Assembly: GCA_037349105.1 (NCBI GenBank)
Contig: JAYJMM010000070.1
Coordinates: 310,001 to 374,000, forward strand
DNA length: 64,000 nt
Origin: Limnomonas spitsbergensis
Taxonomy: Eukaryota > Chlorophyta > Chlorophyceae > Chlamydomonadales
Direction: 5' to 3'
Under the pieces are notes generated by a model, which searched no databases, was not told the DNA's origin, and saw only the letters and a program-made list of their open reading frames with translations. This document shows positions 31,801-44,500 of the stretch, one piece after another (within the stretch, counting starts at the first letter, position 1; each line of letters starts with the position of its first letter). Position numbers and translations under genes: made by a program.

Positions 31801-34800
31801 GCAGAGCTGCCACAGCCGTGCTCCCATCGTACGGGATGTCCGAGTGCATGCCCATCAGCTGCCCACCCCTTGACTATGCTCTGGATCGCCCTGGGACCAG
31901 CGGCAAGGCGGTCGGACCCGAGCTGTCCATCAGAGACGGGTCTCTGAATCAGGAAGTACCCGAGGGTGAGATCGGCCGGATCTGTATCCGAGGCCCGCCC
32001 ATGTTCGATGGCTACCTATGCGATGACACGGATGCCGCCGCTGCCGACTCCGCCACTCCCTCCACCTCCCCCTTCAGCCCTGATGACTGGTTTGACACAG
32101 GGGACTTGGGGTACATGGATTGCGACCAGTACCTTTACATCACTGGTCGCTCAAAAGAGGTGATCAACCGAGGCGGGGAGATAATATCTCCGGCTGACGT
32201 GGAGAACGCGCTGTCATCCCACCCTGCGGTGCTGTCCATCGCCGCCATCAGTGTGCCTCATGATACCCTTCAGGAGGTGGTGGGGGTCGTGGTGGTCACG
32301 CGGCAGGGCAAGGCCCGGCCCAGCCTAAAGCAGCTGCAGGTGAGAGACAGCTGGGGGCAGTGGGGTGCATGTGTGTGGGCTGGGGGGCATAGACTCAGAC
32401 TGGATGGGCTGGGTCAGCAGGCTGTAGTGGATGTCTATGGCTGATGCTGATAATCAGGGCTTACAGATTCGATTGGAGAATTTGTTTGCAGACTCATGCC
32501 AAGTGGCTAGCGGCCTATGGCTCAGTTTGAAATCCTGAGACTTTGTTCGCAGACTCGTGCCCAGTTGCTAGCAATCTATGGCTCAGTTTGAAATTCTGCC
32601 GACAGGTGCACTCCGCTCAAAGCCTGCACCCTTCAAAGTGGCCCCAGCTGCTGGTTTTCATGGACGATGGCCTTCCCATTACCTCAACCAACAAGATCAC
32701 CAGGTGAGTGCCGTCTGAGTCCCATCCCCCCAGTGCCTGTTGTTTGACATGATATACCAATTGGTTAGTGATGCCAGGGGGGCTATTTGGGGGAGTCACA
32801 GTAACAATGAGGCCATCTGCATGAGCAGCTGACTGCATGGCGCGGGCCAACCTTAATTCTGCTGTCACACCCCCTCCTCTCCCTGTCTTCCTGCCCCACC
32901 TAGTATCGCCTCACATGTATGGGGCCCCAACCCGCAGGGTGGACATGGCGAGGCGGCTGGATCTTGCTGAGATCACCGACAAAACGCCGATGGCCGCCCG
33001 CCTGTTTGAAGCTTACACGCCAGCGAAGGGCTCTGATGTCAAAGGGCTGATCTCATGCAGGTACTCGGATGGGGCCTATCGTTTTTTGTAGTCAATACTC
33101 TGTACTGACAGTCAACCTTTGGCAGGCCATCACCAAAGGCCTCATTGGCTTACTCAGGCCTATGGTGGCATCTTAGGTACATCTTAGGCCAGCCCCGAAG
33201 ATGGGCTGGCCTCCGTCTGGAGGCCTGAGTGTATGTGTTAAATGCATGTGTTCGGATAAATAGTGCACACTCAAGATGCATGCTTCACGCCGACCCCGTA
33301 GTATGCAAGCTGATTTCCAAACATTTTCCGGAAGTGCATTCTTGATTCCGATCTGAATGCCAAATGTGCTCATGCAGGCCCATTGACCTTGAGCCGGCAT
33401 TCACCGAGGGGGTCATCAGAGACGCCATCACGTTCGCTTCTGCCCGCCTGAGCTGCACGCTGACAGACCTTGCCGTCGCCGTGCCGCCTGGCAGTGATGG
33501 GCCCTGCGTTTTTATGGTGCTAAGTGATGGCATGCGCCCGGCTCCAGCAGTGGCCAAGGAATTGAAAAAAGTGAGGCCCGGCAGTCGTGGCAGTCGATAT
33601 TGCTTCGCACCCTTGCCTAGCAAAATCTGCTGTCCTACAAGTGAGACATGCAAGGGAAACATCCCCATTCGTGGGGCCCTGAAGAAAATGATTGACCAGC
33701 CTGCCCCGCCTTGCCCTCCTTTGTCATCATTGCCCTCTTGCCATTAGTGTATTCTTTAGTCGATGCTCAGTGCTGGCTCAGTACTGGCAAACCACCTAAG
33801 GCAGGCCGCCTCACAGCCGCCCAAGACCCAACTGCCCCCCAGGAAAACTTAATTGGCCATCAGCCGGGGGATCAATGAGTATGCCTGGCAGGTTTCCTTC
33901 TAGTGGGCACCAGACCACATTCAGCTACAATCCAGCGTGTGGCCCGAAGCCCCTGTACGGCCAGCCCTGTTGCTTGGGCCTCTGGCCACAGGCTGGTCCA
34001 CATTTGGTGTGAATCAGTCCAGTGGTGCCCGCAGGGCAGCCCATGAAAGCTGGTCCGGTACCCTCTAAAAGATACACTAATGCCTAACCATACCTGGGGC
34101 CTCCAGCTGAAGTGTATCTGACGTTTAGCTGAACCTAACTTCAAGATACTCTGCTTGCCATTTCCACTTTGCTTGGCCATCAGTACCTCCTGCCTTAACT
34201 CTCTTTGCATGGTTCGTGGCTCCATCCCTCACCCACCAGCTGCCTCTTTGGGTTGCATTGCCACACATGAGCTGCTGGCTGGCATGCGCAAGGCCCTGCT
34301 CCCGAGTAAATGGTTTGTGGCTCCTTCCCTCACTCACCAGCTGCCACCATTGGTTGCATTGTCTCGCAGGAGCTGCTGGCTGGCATGCGTGAGGCGCTGC
34401 TCCCGAGTACATGATTTGTGGCTCCTTCCCTCACTCACCAGCTGCCACCATTGGTTGCATTGTCTCGCAGGAGCTGCTGGCTGGCATGCGTGAGGCGCTG
34501 CTCCCGAGTACATGGTTTGTGGCTCCTTCCCTCACTCACCAGCTGCCACCATTGGTTGCATTGTCTTGCAGGAGCTGCTGTCTGGCATGCGTGAGGCGCT
34601 GCTCCCGAGTACATGGTTTGTGGCTCCTTCCCTCACTCACCAGCTGCCACCATTGGTTGCATTGTCTCGCAGGAGCTGCTGGCTGGCATGCGTGAGGCGC
34701 TGCTCCCGAGTACATGGTTTGTGGCTCCTTCCCTCACTCACCAGCTGCCACCATTGGTTGCATTGTCTCGCAGGAGCTGCTGGCTGGCATGCGCGAGGCG

Positions 34801-37800
34801 CTGCTCCCGAGTACATGGTTTGTGGCTCCTTCCCTCACCCACCAGCTGCCACCATTGGTTGCATTGTCTCGCAGGAGCTGCTGGCTGGCATGCGTGAGGT
34901 GCTGCTCCCGAGTACATGGTTTGTGGCTCCTTCCCTCACTCACCAGCTGCCACCATTGGTTGCATTGCCTCGCAGGAGCTGCTGGCTGGCATGCGTGAGG
35001 CGCTGCTCCCGAGTACATGGTTTGTGGCTCATTCCCTCACTCACCAGCTGCCACCATTGGTTGCATTGCCTCGCAGGAGCTGCTGGCTGGCATGCATGAG
35101 GCGCTGCTCCCGAGTACATGGTTTGTGGCTCCTTCCCTCACTCACCAGCTGCCACCATTGGTTGCATTGTCTCGCAGGAGCTGCTGGCTGGCATGCGTGA
35201 GGCGCTGCTCCCGAGTACATGGTTTGTGGCTCCTTCCCTCACTCACCAGCTGCCACCATTGGTTGCATTGTCTCGCAGGAGCTGCTGGCTGGCATGCGTG
35301 AGGCGCTGCTCCCGAGTACATGGTTTGTGGCTCCTTCCCTCACTCACCAGCTGCCACCATTGGTTGCATTGTCTCTCAGGAGCTGCTGGCTGGCATGCGT
35401 GAGGCGCTGCTCCCGAGTACATGGTTTGTGGTTCCTTCCCTCACTCACCAGCTGCCACCATTGGTTGCATTGCCTCGCAGGAGCTGCTGGCTGGCATGCA
35501 TGAGGCGCTGCTCCCGAGTACATGGTTTGTGGCTCCTTCCCTCACTCACCAGCTGCCACCATTGGTTGCATTGCCACACAGGAGCTGCTGGCTGGCATGC
35601 GTGAGGCGCTGCTCCCGAGTACATGGTTTGTGGCTCCTTCCCTCACTCACCAGCTGCCACCATTGGTTGCATTGTCTCGCAGGAGCTGCTGGCTGGCATG
35701 CGTGAGGCGCTGCTCCCGAGTACATGGTTTGTGGCTCCTTCCCTCACTCACCAGCTGCCACCATTGGTTGCATTGTCTCTCAGGAGCTGCTGGCTGGCAT
35801 GCGTGAGGCGCTGCTCCCGAGTACATGGTTTGTGGCTCCTTCCCTCACTCACCAGCTGCCACCATTGGTTGCATTGTCTCGCAGGAGGTGCTGGCTGGCA
35901 TGCGTGAGGCGCTGCTCCCGAGTACATGGTTTGTGGCTCCTTCCCTCACTCACCAGCTGCCACCATTGGTTGCATTGCCTCGCAGGAGCTGCTGGCTGGC
36001 ATGCGTGAGGCGCTGCTCCCGAGTACATGGTTTGTGGCTCCTTCCCTCACTCACCAGCTGCCACCATTGGTTGCATTGCCTCGCAGGAGCTGCTGGCTGG
36101 CATGCGTGAGGCGCTGCTCCCGAGTACATGGTTTGTGGCTCCTTCCCTCACTCACCAGCTGCCACCATTGGTTGCATTGTCTCGCAGGAGCTGCTGGCTG
36201 GCATGCGTGAGGCGCTGCTCCCGAGTACATGGTTTGTGGTTCCTTCCCTCACACACCAGCTGCCACCATTGGTTGCATTGTCTCTCAGGAGCTGCTGGCT
36301 GGCATGCGTGAGGCGCTGCTCCCGAGTACATGGTTTGTGGCTCCTTCCCTCACTCACCAGCTGCCACCATTGGTTGCATTGTCTCGCAGGAGCTGCTGGC
36401 TGGCATGCGTGAGGCGCTGCTCCCGAGTACATGGTTTGTGGTTCCTTCCCTCACTCACCAGCTGCCACCATTGGTTGCATTGTCTCTCAGGAGCTGCTGG
36501 CTGGCATGCGTGAGGCGCTGCTCCCGAGTACATGGTTTGTGGCTCCTTCCCTCACTCACCAGCTGCCACCATTGGTTGCATTGTCTCTCAGGAGCTGCTG
36601 GCTGGCATGCGTGAGGCGCTGCTCTCGAGTACATGGTTTGTGGCTCCTTCCCTCACTCACCAGCTGCCACCATTGGTTGCATTGCCTCGCAGGAGCTGCT
36701 GGCTGGCATGCGTGAGGCGCTGCTCCCGAGTACATGGTTTGTGGCTCCTTCCCTCACTCACCAGCTGCCACCATTGGTTGCATTGCCTCGCAGGAGCTGC
36801 TGGCTGGCATACGTGAGGCGCTGCTCCCGAGTACATGGTTTGTGGTTCCTTCCCTCACTCACCAGCTGCCACCATTGGTTGCATTGTCTCGCAGGAGCTG
36901 CTGGCTGGCATGCGTGAGGCGCTGTTCCCGAGTACATGGTTTGTGGCTCCTTCCCTCACTCACCAGCTGCCACCATTGGTTGCATTGTCTCTCAGGAGCT
37001 GCTGGCTGGCATGCGTGAGGCGCTGCCCCCGAGTACATGGTTTGTGGCTCCTTCCCTCACTCACCAGCTGCCACCATTGGTTGCATTGTCTCGCAGGAGC
37101 TGTTGGCTGGCATGCGTGAGGCGCTGCTCCCGAGTACATGGTTTGTGGCTCCTTCCCTCACTCACCAGCTGCCACCATTGGTTGCATTGTCTCGCAGGAG
37201 CTGCTGGCTGGCATGCGTGAGGCGCTGCTCTCGAGTACATGGTTTGTGGTTCCTTCCCTCACTCACCAGCTGCCACCATTGGTTGCATTGCCTCGCAGGA
37301 GCTGCTGGCTGGCATGCGTGAGGCGCTGCTCCCGAGTACATGGTTTGTGGCTCCTTCCCTCACTCAACAGCTGCCACCATTGGTTGCATTGTCTCTCAGG
37401 AGCTGCTGGCTGGCATGCGTGAGGCGCTGCTCCCAAGTACATGGTTTGTGGCTCCTTCCCTCACTCACCAGCTGCCACCATTGGTTGCATTGTCTCTCAG
37501 GAGCTGCTGGCTGGCATGCGTGAGGCGCTGCTCCCGAGTACATGGTTTGTGGCTCCTTCCCTCACTCACCAGCTGCCACCATTGGTTGCATTGTCTCGCA
37601 GGAGGTGCTGGCTGGCATGCGTGAGGCGCTGCTCCCGAGTACATGGTTTGTGGCTCCTTCCCTCACTCACCAGCTGCCACCATTGGTTGCATTGTCTCTC
37701 AGGAGCTGCTGGCGGGCATGCGTGAGGCGCTGCTCCCGAGTACATGGTTTGTGGCTCCTTCCCTCACTCACCAGCTGCCACCATTGGTTGCATTGTCTCT

Positions 37801-38506
37801 CAGGAGCTGCTGGCTGGCATGCGTGAGGCGCTGCTCCCGAGTACATGGTTTGTGGCTCCTTCCCTCACTCACCAGCTGCCACCATTGGTTGCATTGCCTC
37901 GCAGGAGCTGCTGGCTGGCATGCGTGAGGCGCTGCTCTCGAGTACATGGTTTGTGGTTCCTTCCCTCACTCACCAGCTGCCACCATTGGTTGCATTGTCT
38001 CTCAGGAGCTGCTGGCTGGCATGCGTGAGGCGCTGCTCCCGAGTACATGGTTTGTGGCTCCTTCCCTCACTCACCAGCTGCCACCATTGGTTGCATTGCC
38101 TCGCAGGAGCTGCTGGCTGGCATGCGTGAGGCGCTGCTCCCGAGTACATGGTTTGTGGCTCCTTCCCTCACTCACCAGCTGCCACCATTGGTTGCATTGC
38201 CTCGCAGGAGCTGCTGGCTGGCATGCGTGAGGCGCTGCTCCCGAGTACATGGTTTGTGGCTCCTTCCCTCGCTGACCAGCTGCCACCATTGGTTGCATTG
38301 TCTCGCAGGAGCTGCTGGCTGGTATGCGTGAGGCGGTGCTCCCTGAGTACATGGTGCCGGTGTCGCTGATCTTTGTACCCGTGATTCACCGTAAGGAAGA
38401 TGGTGGTGACGGACTGGACGACAGGTGGATGCTCAGCGAAAGCATGTCCAGCGATACAGAAGCCACGACGGAGCTGTGCGCATACGTCCTTCGCATAATG
38501 TCAGAG
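28870..38506 (+). CDS. Adenylation (AMP-binding) domain, exons 1-9
   Basis: Residues 1-757. The nucleotide-binding loop LLLHTSGTSGKKK (about residues 237-249, split by intron 2) is core A3. YGMSE at 384-388 is core A5. DDWFDTGDLGYMD (about 468-480) is A7, and YLYITGRSKEVINRGGE (about 485-500) is A8. LPITSTNKITR with Lys near residue 583 is A10-like. About 110 further residues follow, and then a second A-domain-end-like stretch at 692-708 (ELLAGMREAVLPEYMVP), so the C-terminal subdomain looks extended or partly duplicated. The family forms acyl- or aminoacyl-adenylates from ATP. Confidence 0.85.
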
Positions 38507-41500
38507 GTGAGAGGAGACTCTACGATTTTATCAAGGGTGCTCTTCATAAATGAATGAGCACGAGTAAAACCATGAACATGTGGGGCTATTGAACTCATCA
38601 ATGTTACCCCATACCAGCTTCAACCTAGTTGACATTCAGGTCGGCGGTGGAAATTGTGCGGGGAAAGAAGCATCTCCCGCAGCAGCCACACCATTTCACA
38701 TTTCCCCAACGTATGTGTGTCATATATATCATATTCACACTGTCTGCCGATGGTCCAGGGTGTAGCCGAAGGATCCATACATGTATGTGCATGTTTGCCC
38801 CTGCCCCTGCTCCCACCCCTGCCCTGCCCAGGGTGTGGCCATATGATCCACACATTTAATTGCCTGCCTGCCCCTGCCCCTGCCCTGTCCCGCTCCAACA
38901 CATGTCCTGCCCTTGTCAGGTGCTGGGCCTGAATATGGAGGAGCTGCAACCTGAGGATGACTTTTTCTCAAACGGTGGGAACTCGATGCGGGCGGGACGC
39001 CTCGTGAGCCTACTACGAGCGGCACTCCCCTCTCTGGAGCTGCAGGTGAGATGCACAACCATGGTAGCACAACCCGGCTGAACCTGTGCCGTATCGTAGG
39101 CCTTTGGTAGTGCAATCCGGATGAACCGTATTGCTTTGCGCCGTATCATGCCGTATCGGGCTACCATGTATTCAACATCGGGATTGGGGGAGTATTGCAA
39201 CCAAAATTGTGTGAATGAGGTTCAGCTACACTCCTATCAGCTGCATTTCAGCTATACTTCGGCCTACGGCCGGAGAGCCCAGGTGTGGCCAGGCATGTTG
39301 CTGGGGTGTCCATCCAGAGGCTGGTAAAGGTTCAGCTCCTACCCAGCAGCAGGGGGCCCTGCCATTCAGCTTTAAGCTACGTCACCTGTCACCTGTGTGT
39401 TCGTATGTATGCCCAGGGTGTGCGTTAGGGTGAGACCAGCAGCACAGTGTCACATACGGAGTCCTTCCCATGAAATTGTGGGAAATGTCACGGCTTACAG
39501 TATTCGAAAGGAAAATGTAATTCTGCAACTCCCTGTCCTTGGCCTGGTCAAAGCATAATCCTAAGCTCTTAACTCTCAACCCTTGGCCAGGTCAGCATCA
39601 TTTACACCGAGCCCTCTGCCGCTAAGCTTTCTTCGGCCCTGCGTGGCCTCGGCGCCGACGAGCGGATGCTCAGCGCTGGCAGTGGAAAAGACAAGGCAGA
39701 TGGTATCCATGAAGTCTTTGCCCCAGAATGCCGCCCCCACAGCCCGACCGCTCCCGCTGCCCTCATCATCCAGGTGCGCCGGGGGGCTGCATCCCCTCTC
39801 CGCTCTCGGCAGAATCTAGAGGTATAGGACCAGTGCTGTGCCGCTTACGGTCCTTACTGCAGCTGAATTGCGTAGCTGAGTTTCAGTCACCGCAATTGCT
39901 AGGCAAGTTCAGCTACTTTTACCCGCAAGGGACTGTAGTTACTCAGACAGTTTCTGAATTGCGCAATTGCACAGCACTGTATAGGAAATGTGCCAGCACC
40001 CCTCAGGATCCCTGAGGGGTTCAAGTGCGCAGAATGCCTCTGGACTATGGGCCACTGGGTCACGATTAAAGAAGAGAGAGTTGGACGTGGTCACAGAGCA
40101 TCCTGCGGTAGACCGGGTGTGGATCATGGCGGGTGTGGATCATGGCAGGTGTGGATCATGGCAGGTGTGGATCATGGCAGGTGTGGAGCATGGCAGGTGT
40201 GGAGCATGGCGTGTGTGAAGCATGCGGTGCATGGTGGCTGTATAGGGCACAGGTGCGTGTGGCTTTGGCCCAGTGAGCGGGGCTCTTATTCCTTGTCTCC
40301 CCCCATTACAAATGCACACACTCATTGTGCTTGGGTAGAACACAGGGGCATTGGCCCTGACGTGTGTCCTGGGTGCCACCCACTGGAATTCCCCTGGGCC
40401 GTTCGACCTGCTGCTGCTTACATAGATGCCCTCCTCACAGGCCCTGCCTCTGTTCCTGCTGAACCCCCTTCGCCGCCTGGCCACCTACTACCTCTTCCTA
40501 CTCGTCTACTCAGCCTTGCCCAGGCACCCGGGGATGAAAAAGACAGACCGGCTGATAGGTAAGTGACTTCAGCACCCTGTGTTTTGCAGCATGTAATTTG
40601 CATTCATGAATTTACCTTCCTTCCCTGCTGCGCATGTCCGGCCAGTACGTTGGCCTTCTTGTAGAAAGGTTCAGACACACTTAAGCTATTTTGAAGCTAC
40701 ACTCTGGCCTCCGGCCAGACGCCCCACATCTGGCGCCAGGCATGCTGCTTGGGCCTCTGGCCGGAGTCCAGTCTAGGTAGGGGACCAGCAATCGCGCCTT
40801 TGGCAGCACATGGCGGCCTGCTAAAGGTGGTCCTACGGTACTGACTAAAAGAAACACTGCCTAGCCTAATGCCTAGGGTTCAATTCATCAGTCATTGAAT
40901 CCTACAACCTCCACCCCCCCAATCCTCTAACCTCCACCCCCCCAATCCTACAACCTCCACCCCCCCAATCCTACAACCTCCACCCCCCCAATCCTACAAC
41001 CTCCACCCCCCCAATCCTACAACCTCCACCCGCCCAATCCTACAACCTCCACCCCCCCAATCCTACAACCTCCACCCCCCCAATCCTGAACAATTCAGTT
41101 GATATCATCATGCTGGTGGGGGCAGCCGCGGTTACGGGCCTCATGTCAGCCATTGGGATGCCTTGGTTCGGCATCGCGCTCAAGTGGCTCATCGTAGGCG
41201 TCTATCGCGACAACGGGGACAAGCCACATGCTCTCTTTGGATACCAGTACCTAAGCTGGTGGCTGGTACGACAGATCCTCGAAGTGGCGGGGAAGGGATG
41301 CTTTGAGTGGTCCGAGTGAGTGTCCGACGCAACCCCATTCAATTTTGAAGTGTGTGTCCAAAAGTTCAAAATGCCTGTGTGAGTGCAGCCTGCCTCTCAA
41401 CTATTGGACCTGAATGACTGACCTGTTAGAACCGTTGTCAAGTTCGCCTTTGACTCGCCTCCTACACCCTGGGCCCTGAGCCTTGAACACTGAGCCCTGA

Positions 41501-44500
41501 AAACCCTGAAAATCCAGCACCCTGCGTCTGTGCCTGCTGCGCCTGCGCCTTTGCCTGCACTGCTGACACACAGTGGTTTTGACACCTGCATTTCATCCTA
41601 CCTACCGACCTCCCTTCCTTCCCTTGCAGCTGGCTGCTCGTGGTTTACTACAGGCTCCTGGGCGCCAAGATCGGAAACGGAGTCATCATCCACAGGAAAG
41701 CAGACTTGGGAGAGTACGACCTGCTTGACATCGCCGATGGCGTGTGGGTCGGCTCCGGAGCCACGGTGCGGCCCTTTCACCTCGTGAGCGGCGGCTTTAG
41801 CACTCATCGCATCGTCATCGGGGAGGATGCCACCGTGAGCTCTCAGTCCATCGTGCTGCCTGGTGCCGTGCTCCCGAGCCGGGCGGCCGTGGGCTCGTGC
41901 TCAAGCAGCGAGGAGATGCGGTTGGGAGTCGGGCCTGAGGTGGCACGCATGTACAACAGGTGTGAAGGCTCCACACTTTGCATAACCATAAGTTACCTGC
42001 TACCCCCCTGCCTCTGCCCCTACCTGCCTTCCCACTCACCGCCCTCATACCGTGGCGCCACCCTCCGCAGAGTCGTGGTATGAGGTTACACCATGCTGCA
42101 CCAGTAGTATTTTCTTTTGCTGTGACTTTCAGGGTATGAGACTGGCCGCCCAACCCTAGAAACCTGAGTCGCCACCACAAATTACACAGCCCGGGTACGC
42201 AGGGGGCCCTCGTCGACAGCTGAGAAAAGGCCAGAAGGAACAGGAAAGGCACACGACCAACAAGCACCAGTAGTGCAATCCAGTCCGTTGCACAATCCAT
42301 GGCAGTAATTCCCTTAAGTGTTTTTTTCTCTGATGATCTCACTCTCCCTGTCCTATTCCACGCATATGCATCAACCCTAAAACCTGCAGCGCTCAACTCA
42401 ACTACGTCCTCTGCCCCTCTGCTGCAGTAACAATCTCCCGCCCCCCCACTTCCTGATACTACAATTCGTGGCTTGGCCCCTTCTGCTGCAGGGACAATGC
42501 CCCGCTTCCCCACTTCCTGATGCTACTATTCGTGGCTTGGCCCCTTCTGCTGCTGGTCGAGGTCATCGCCCGCACCCCGCAATTCTTCGTCCTCGTGGGA
42601 CTCATCAGGGCGACAAATGGTAGCCCCATCATCTTCTCCATTGGCGCATTCCAGAGCATCCTGATCTGGTTTGGAAGCCCAGGTGAGGTGCCGCTGCATC
42701 CACGGCATCATGTACAGTCACTTCCCTTAGTGTCCTTTGTTTCATGGGTGTACGTCAGACCGCCTGCCTGCTGCCCAGGCCTCTCCCACTGCCTACCCAG
42801 CAACCTCTGACCCTCCCATCCCAAATCCCACCCCCTGACCTCCCATACAGGCCGCCTGACGACCCTCCTATCCCATTCCTGCCTGGCCGCTTGCCCTTGC
42901 TTCATCATCACTCTGGCAGAGGACTGCCTTCCCCTCCCCTCCCATCCGACCACATGCCTTGGCTCCTCCCACATCCAACCTCTGATCAGCGTCGAAGCCC
43001 GATATCCCTCTGGCAGTGTCACAGAACCTTCCGGCCTGACCTTCCTTTCCCGTTCCTGCCTGCTCGCCCTTCACCACCCTGCCTACCTTCCCCTCCCTTT
43101 GCATCCAACCATCTGCCTGCCCCCGGCCATCCTCTGCTCAACAGCCCGCTATCCCTGGTACATCCTCAACAAGGCCACCCAGGTGACCGCTGTCCCCTTC
43201 CTGCGACTCCTCCTTGCCATCGTCCTGAAGAACCTCATGTTCCGCCCGCTCCAGCCAGGGCCTCGCACTCATAGCCAGTGGGAGCGACTGCACTACTACC
43301 TGCTGGAGGCGTGGTTTGTGGGCCCCAAGCTGAGCAGAGTGATGCGGATGCTGGGACCCAACCTGTCAGGTGAGGGTCAGCAAGGTGCCTAGCAGGACCT
43401 AGTACGCTGAGCAACTTGAGACAGGACCTAGTCCGCTGAGCAACTTGAGACAGGACCTAGTACGCTGAGCAACTTGAGACAGGACCTAATACGCTGAGCA
43501 ACTTGAGACAGGACCTAGTACGCTAAGCAACTTGAGACAGGACCTAGTACGCTAAGCAACTTGAGACAGGACCTAGTACGCTGAGCAACTTGAGACAGGA
43601 CCTAGTCCGCTGAGCAACTTGAGACAGGACCTAGTACGCTAAGCAACTTGAGACAGGACCTAGTCCGCTGAGCAACTTGAGACAGGACCTAGTACGCTGA
43701 GCAACTTGAGACAGGACCTAGTACGCTGAGCAACTTGAGACAGGACCTAGTACGCTAAGCAACTTGAGACAGGACCTAGTACGCTAAGCAACTTGAGACA
43801 GGACCTAGTACGCTGAGCAACTTGAGACAGGACCTAGTCCGCTGAGCAACTTGAGACAGGACCTAGTACGCTAAGCAACTTGAGACAGGACCTAGTACGC
43901 TGAGCAACTTGAGACAGGACCTAGTCCGCTGAGCAACTTGAGACAGGACCTAGTACGCTGAGCAACTTGAGACAGGACCTAGTACGCTGAGCAACTTGAG
44001 ACAGGACCTAGTACGCTAAGCAACTTGAGACAGGACCTAGTACGCTAAGCAACTTGAAACAGGACCTAGTACGCTGAGCACAGGCCGAATATGCAAAAGG
44101 CCTCAGGCTGTGGTCGGGAGAGTCACTGCCTGCGTGTGCCCTCAAGTTTAGGACCTCAACTGGTCTCCCCCCCATTTGAGTGGCAGCCCTCCACTGGTCT
44201 CCCCCCCATTTTGAGCTGCAGCCCCCAACTGGTCTCTCCTCCCCTCAGGTGCCTCCTGGCTGCTGCGGCGGCTGGGCTGCAAAGTGGGCACAGGCGTCTT
44301 TCTGAGCGGAAGCGGCTTCGACACCACAGATTTTGACTTGATCGAGGTAGGGTCTACAGGGTTTTGGTCCCCGGGGTCAGTACGGTACTTGACATGATCG
44401 AGGTAGGTCGAAAGGGTTTGGATCCCCGGGGTCTGTACTTGACATGATCGAGGTAGGTCGAAAGGGTTTGGATCCCCGGGGTCAGTACTTGACATGATCG

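Noticed and set aside
34411..38369. About forty overlapping 94-residue ORFs on the plus strand and several on the minus strand
   Set aside because: They are the 101-bp repeat read in all frames; period 101 is not a multiple of three, so frames rotate. They lie in an intron of the NRPS-like gene.
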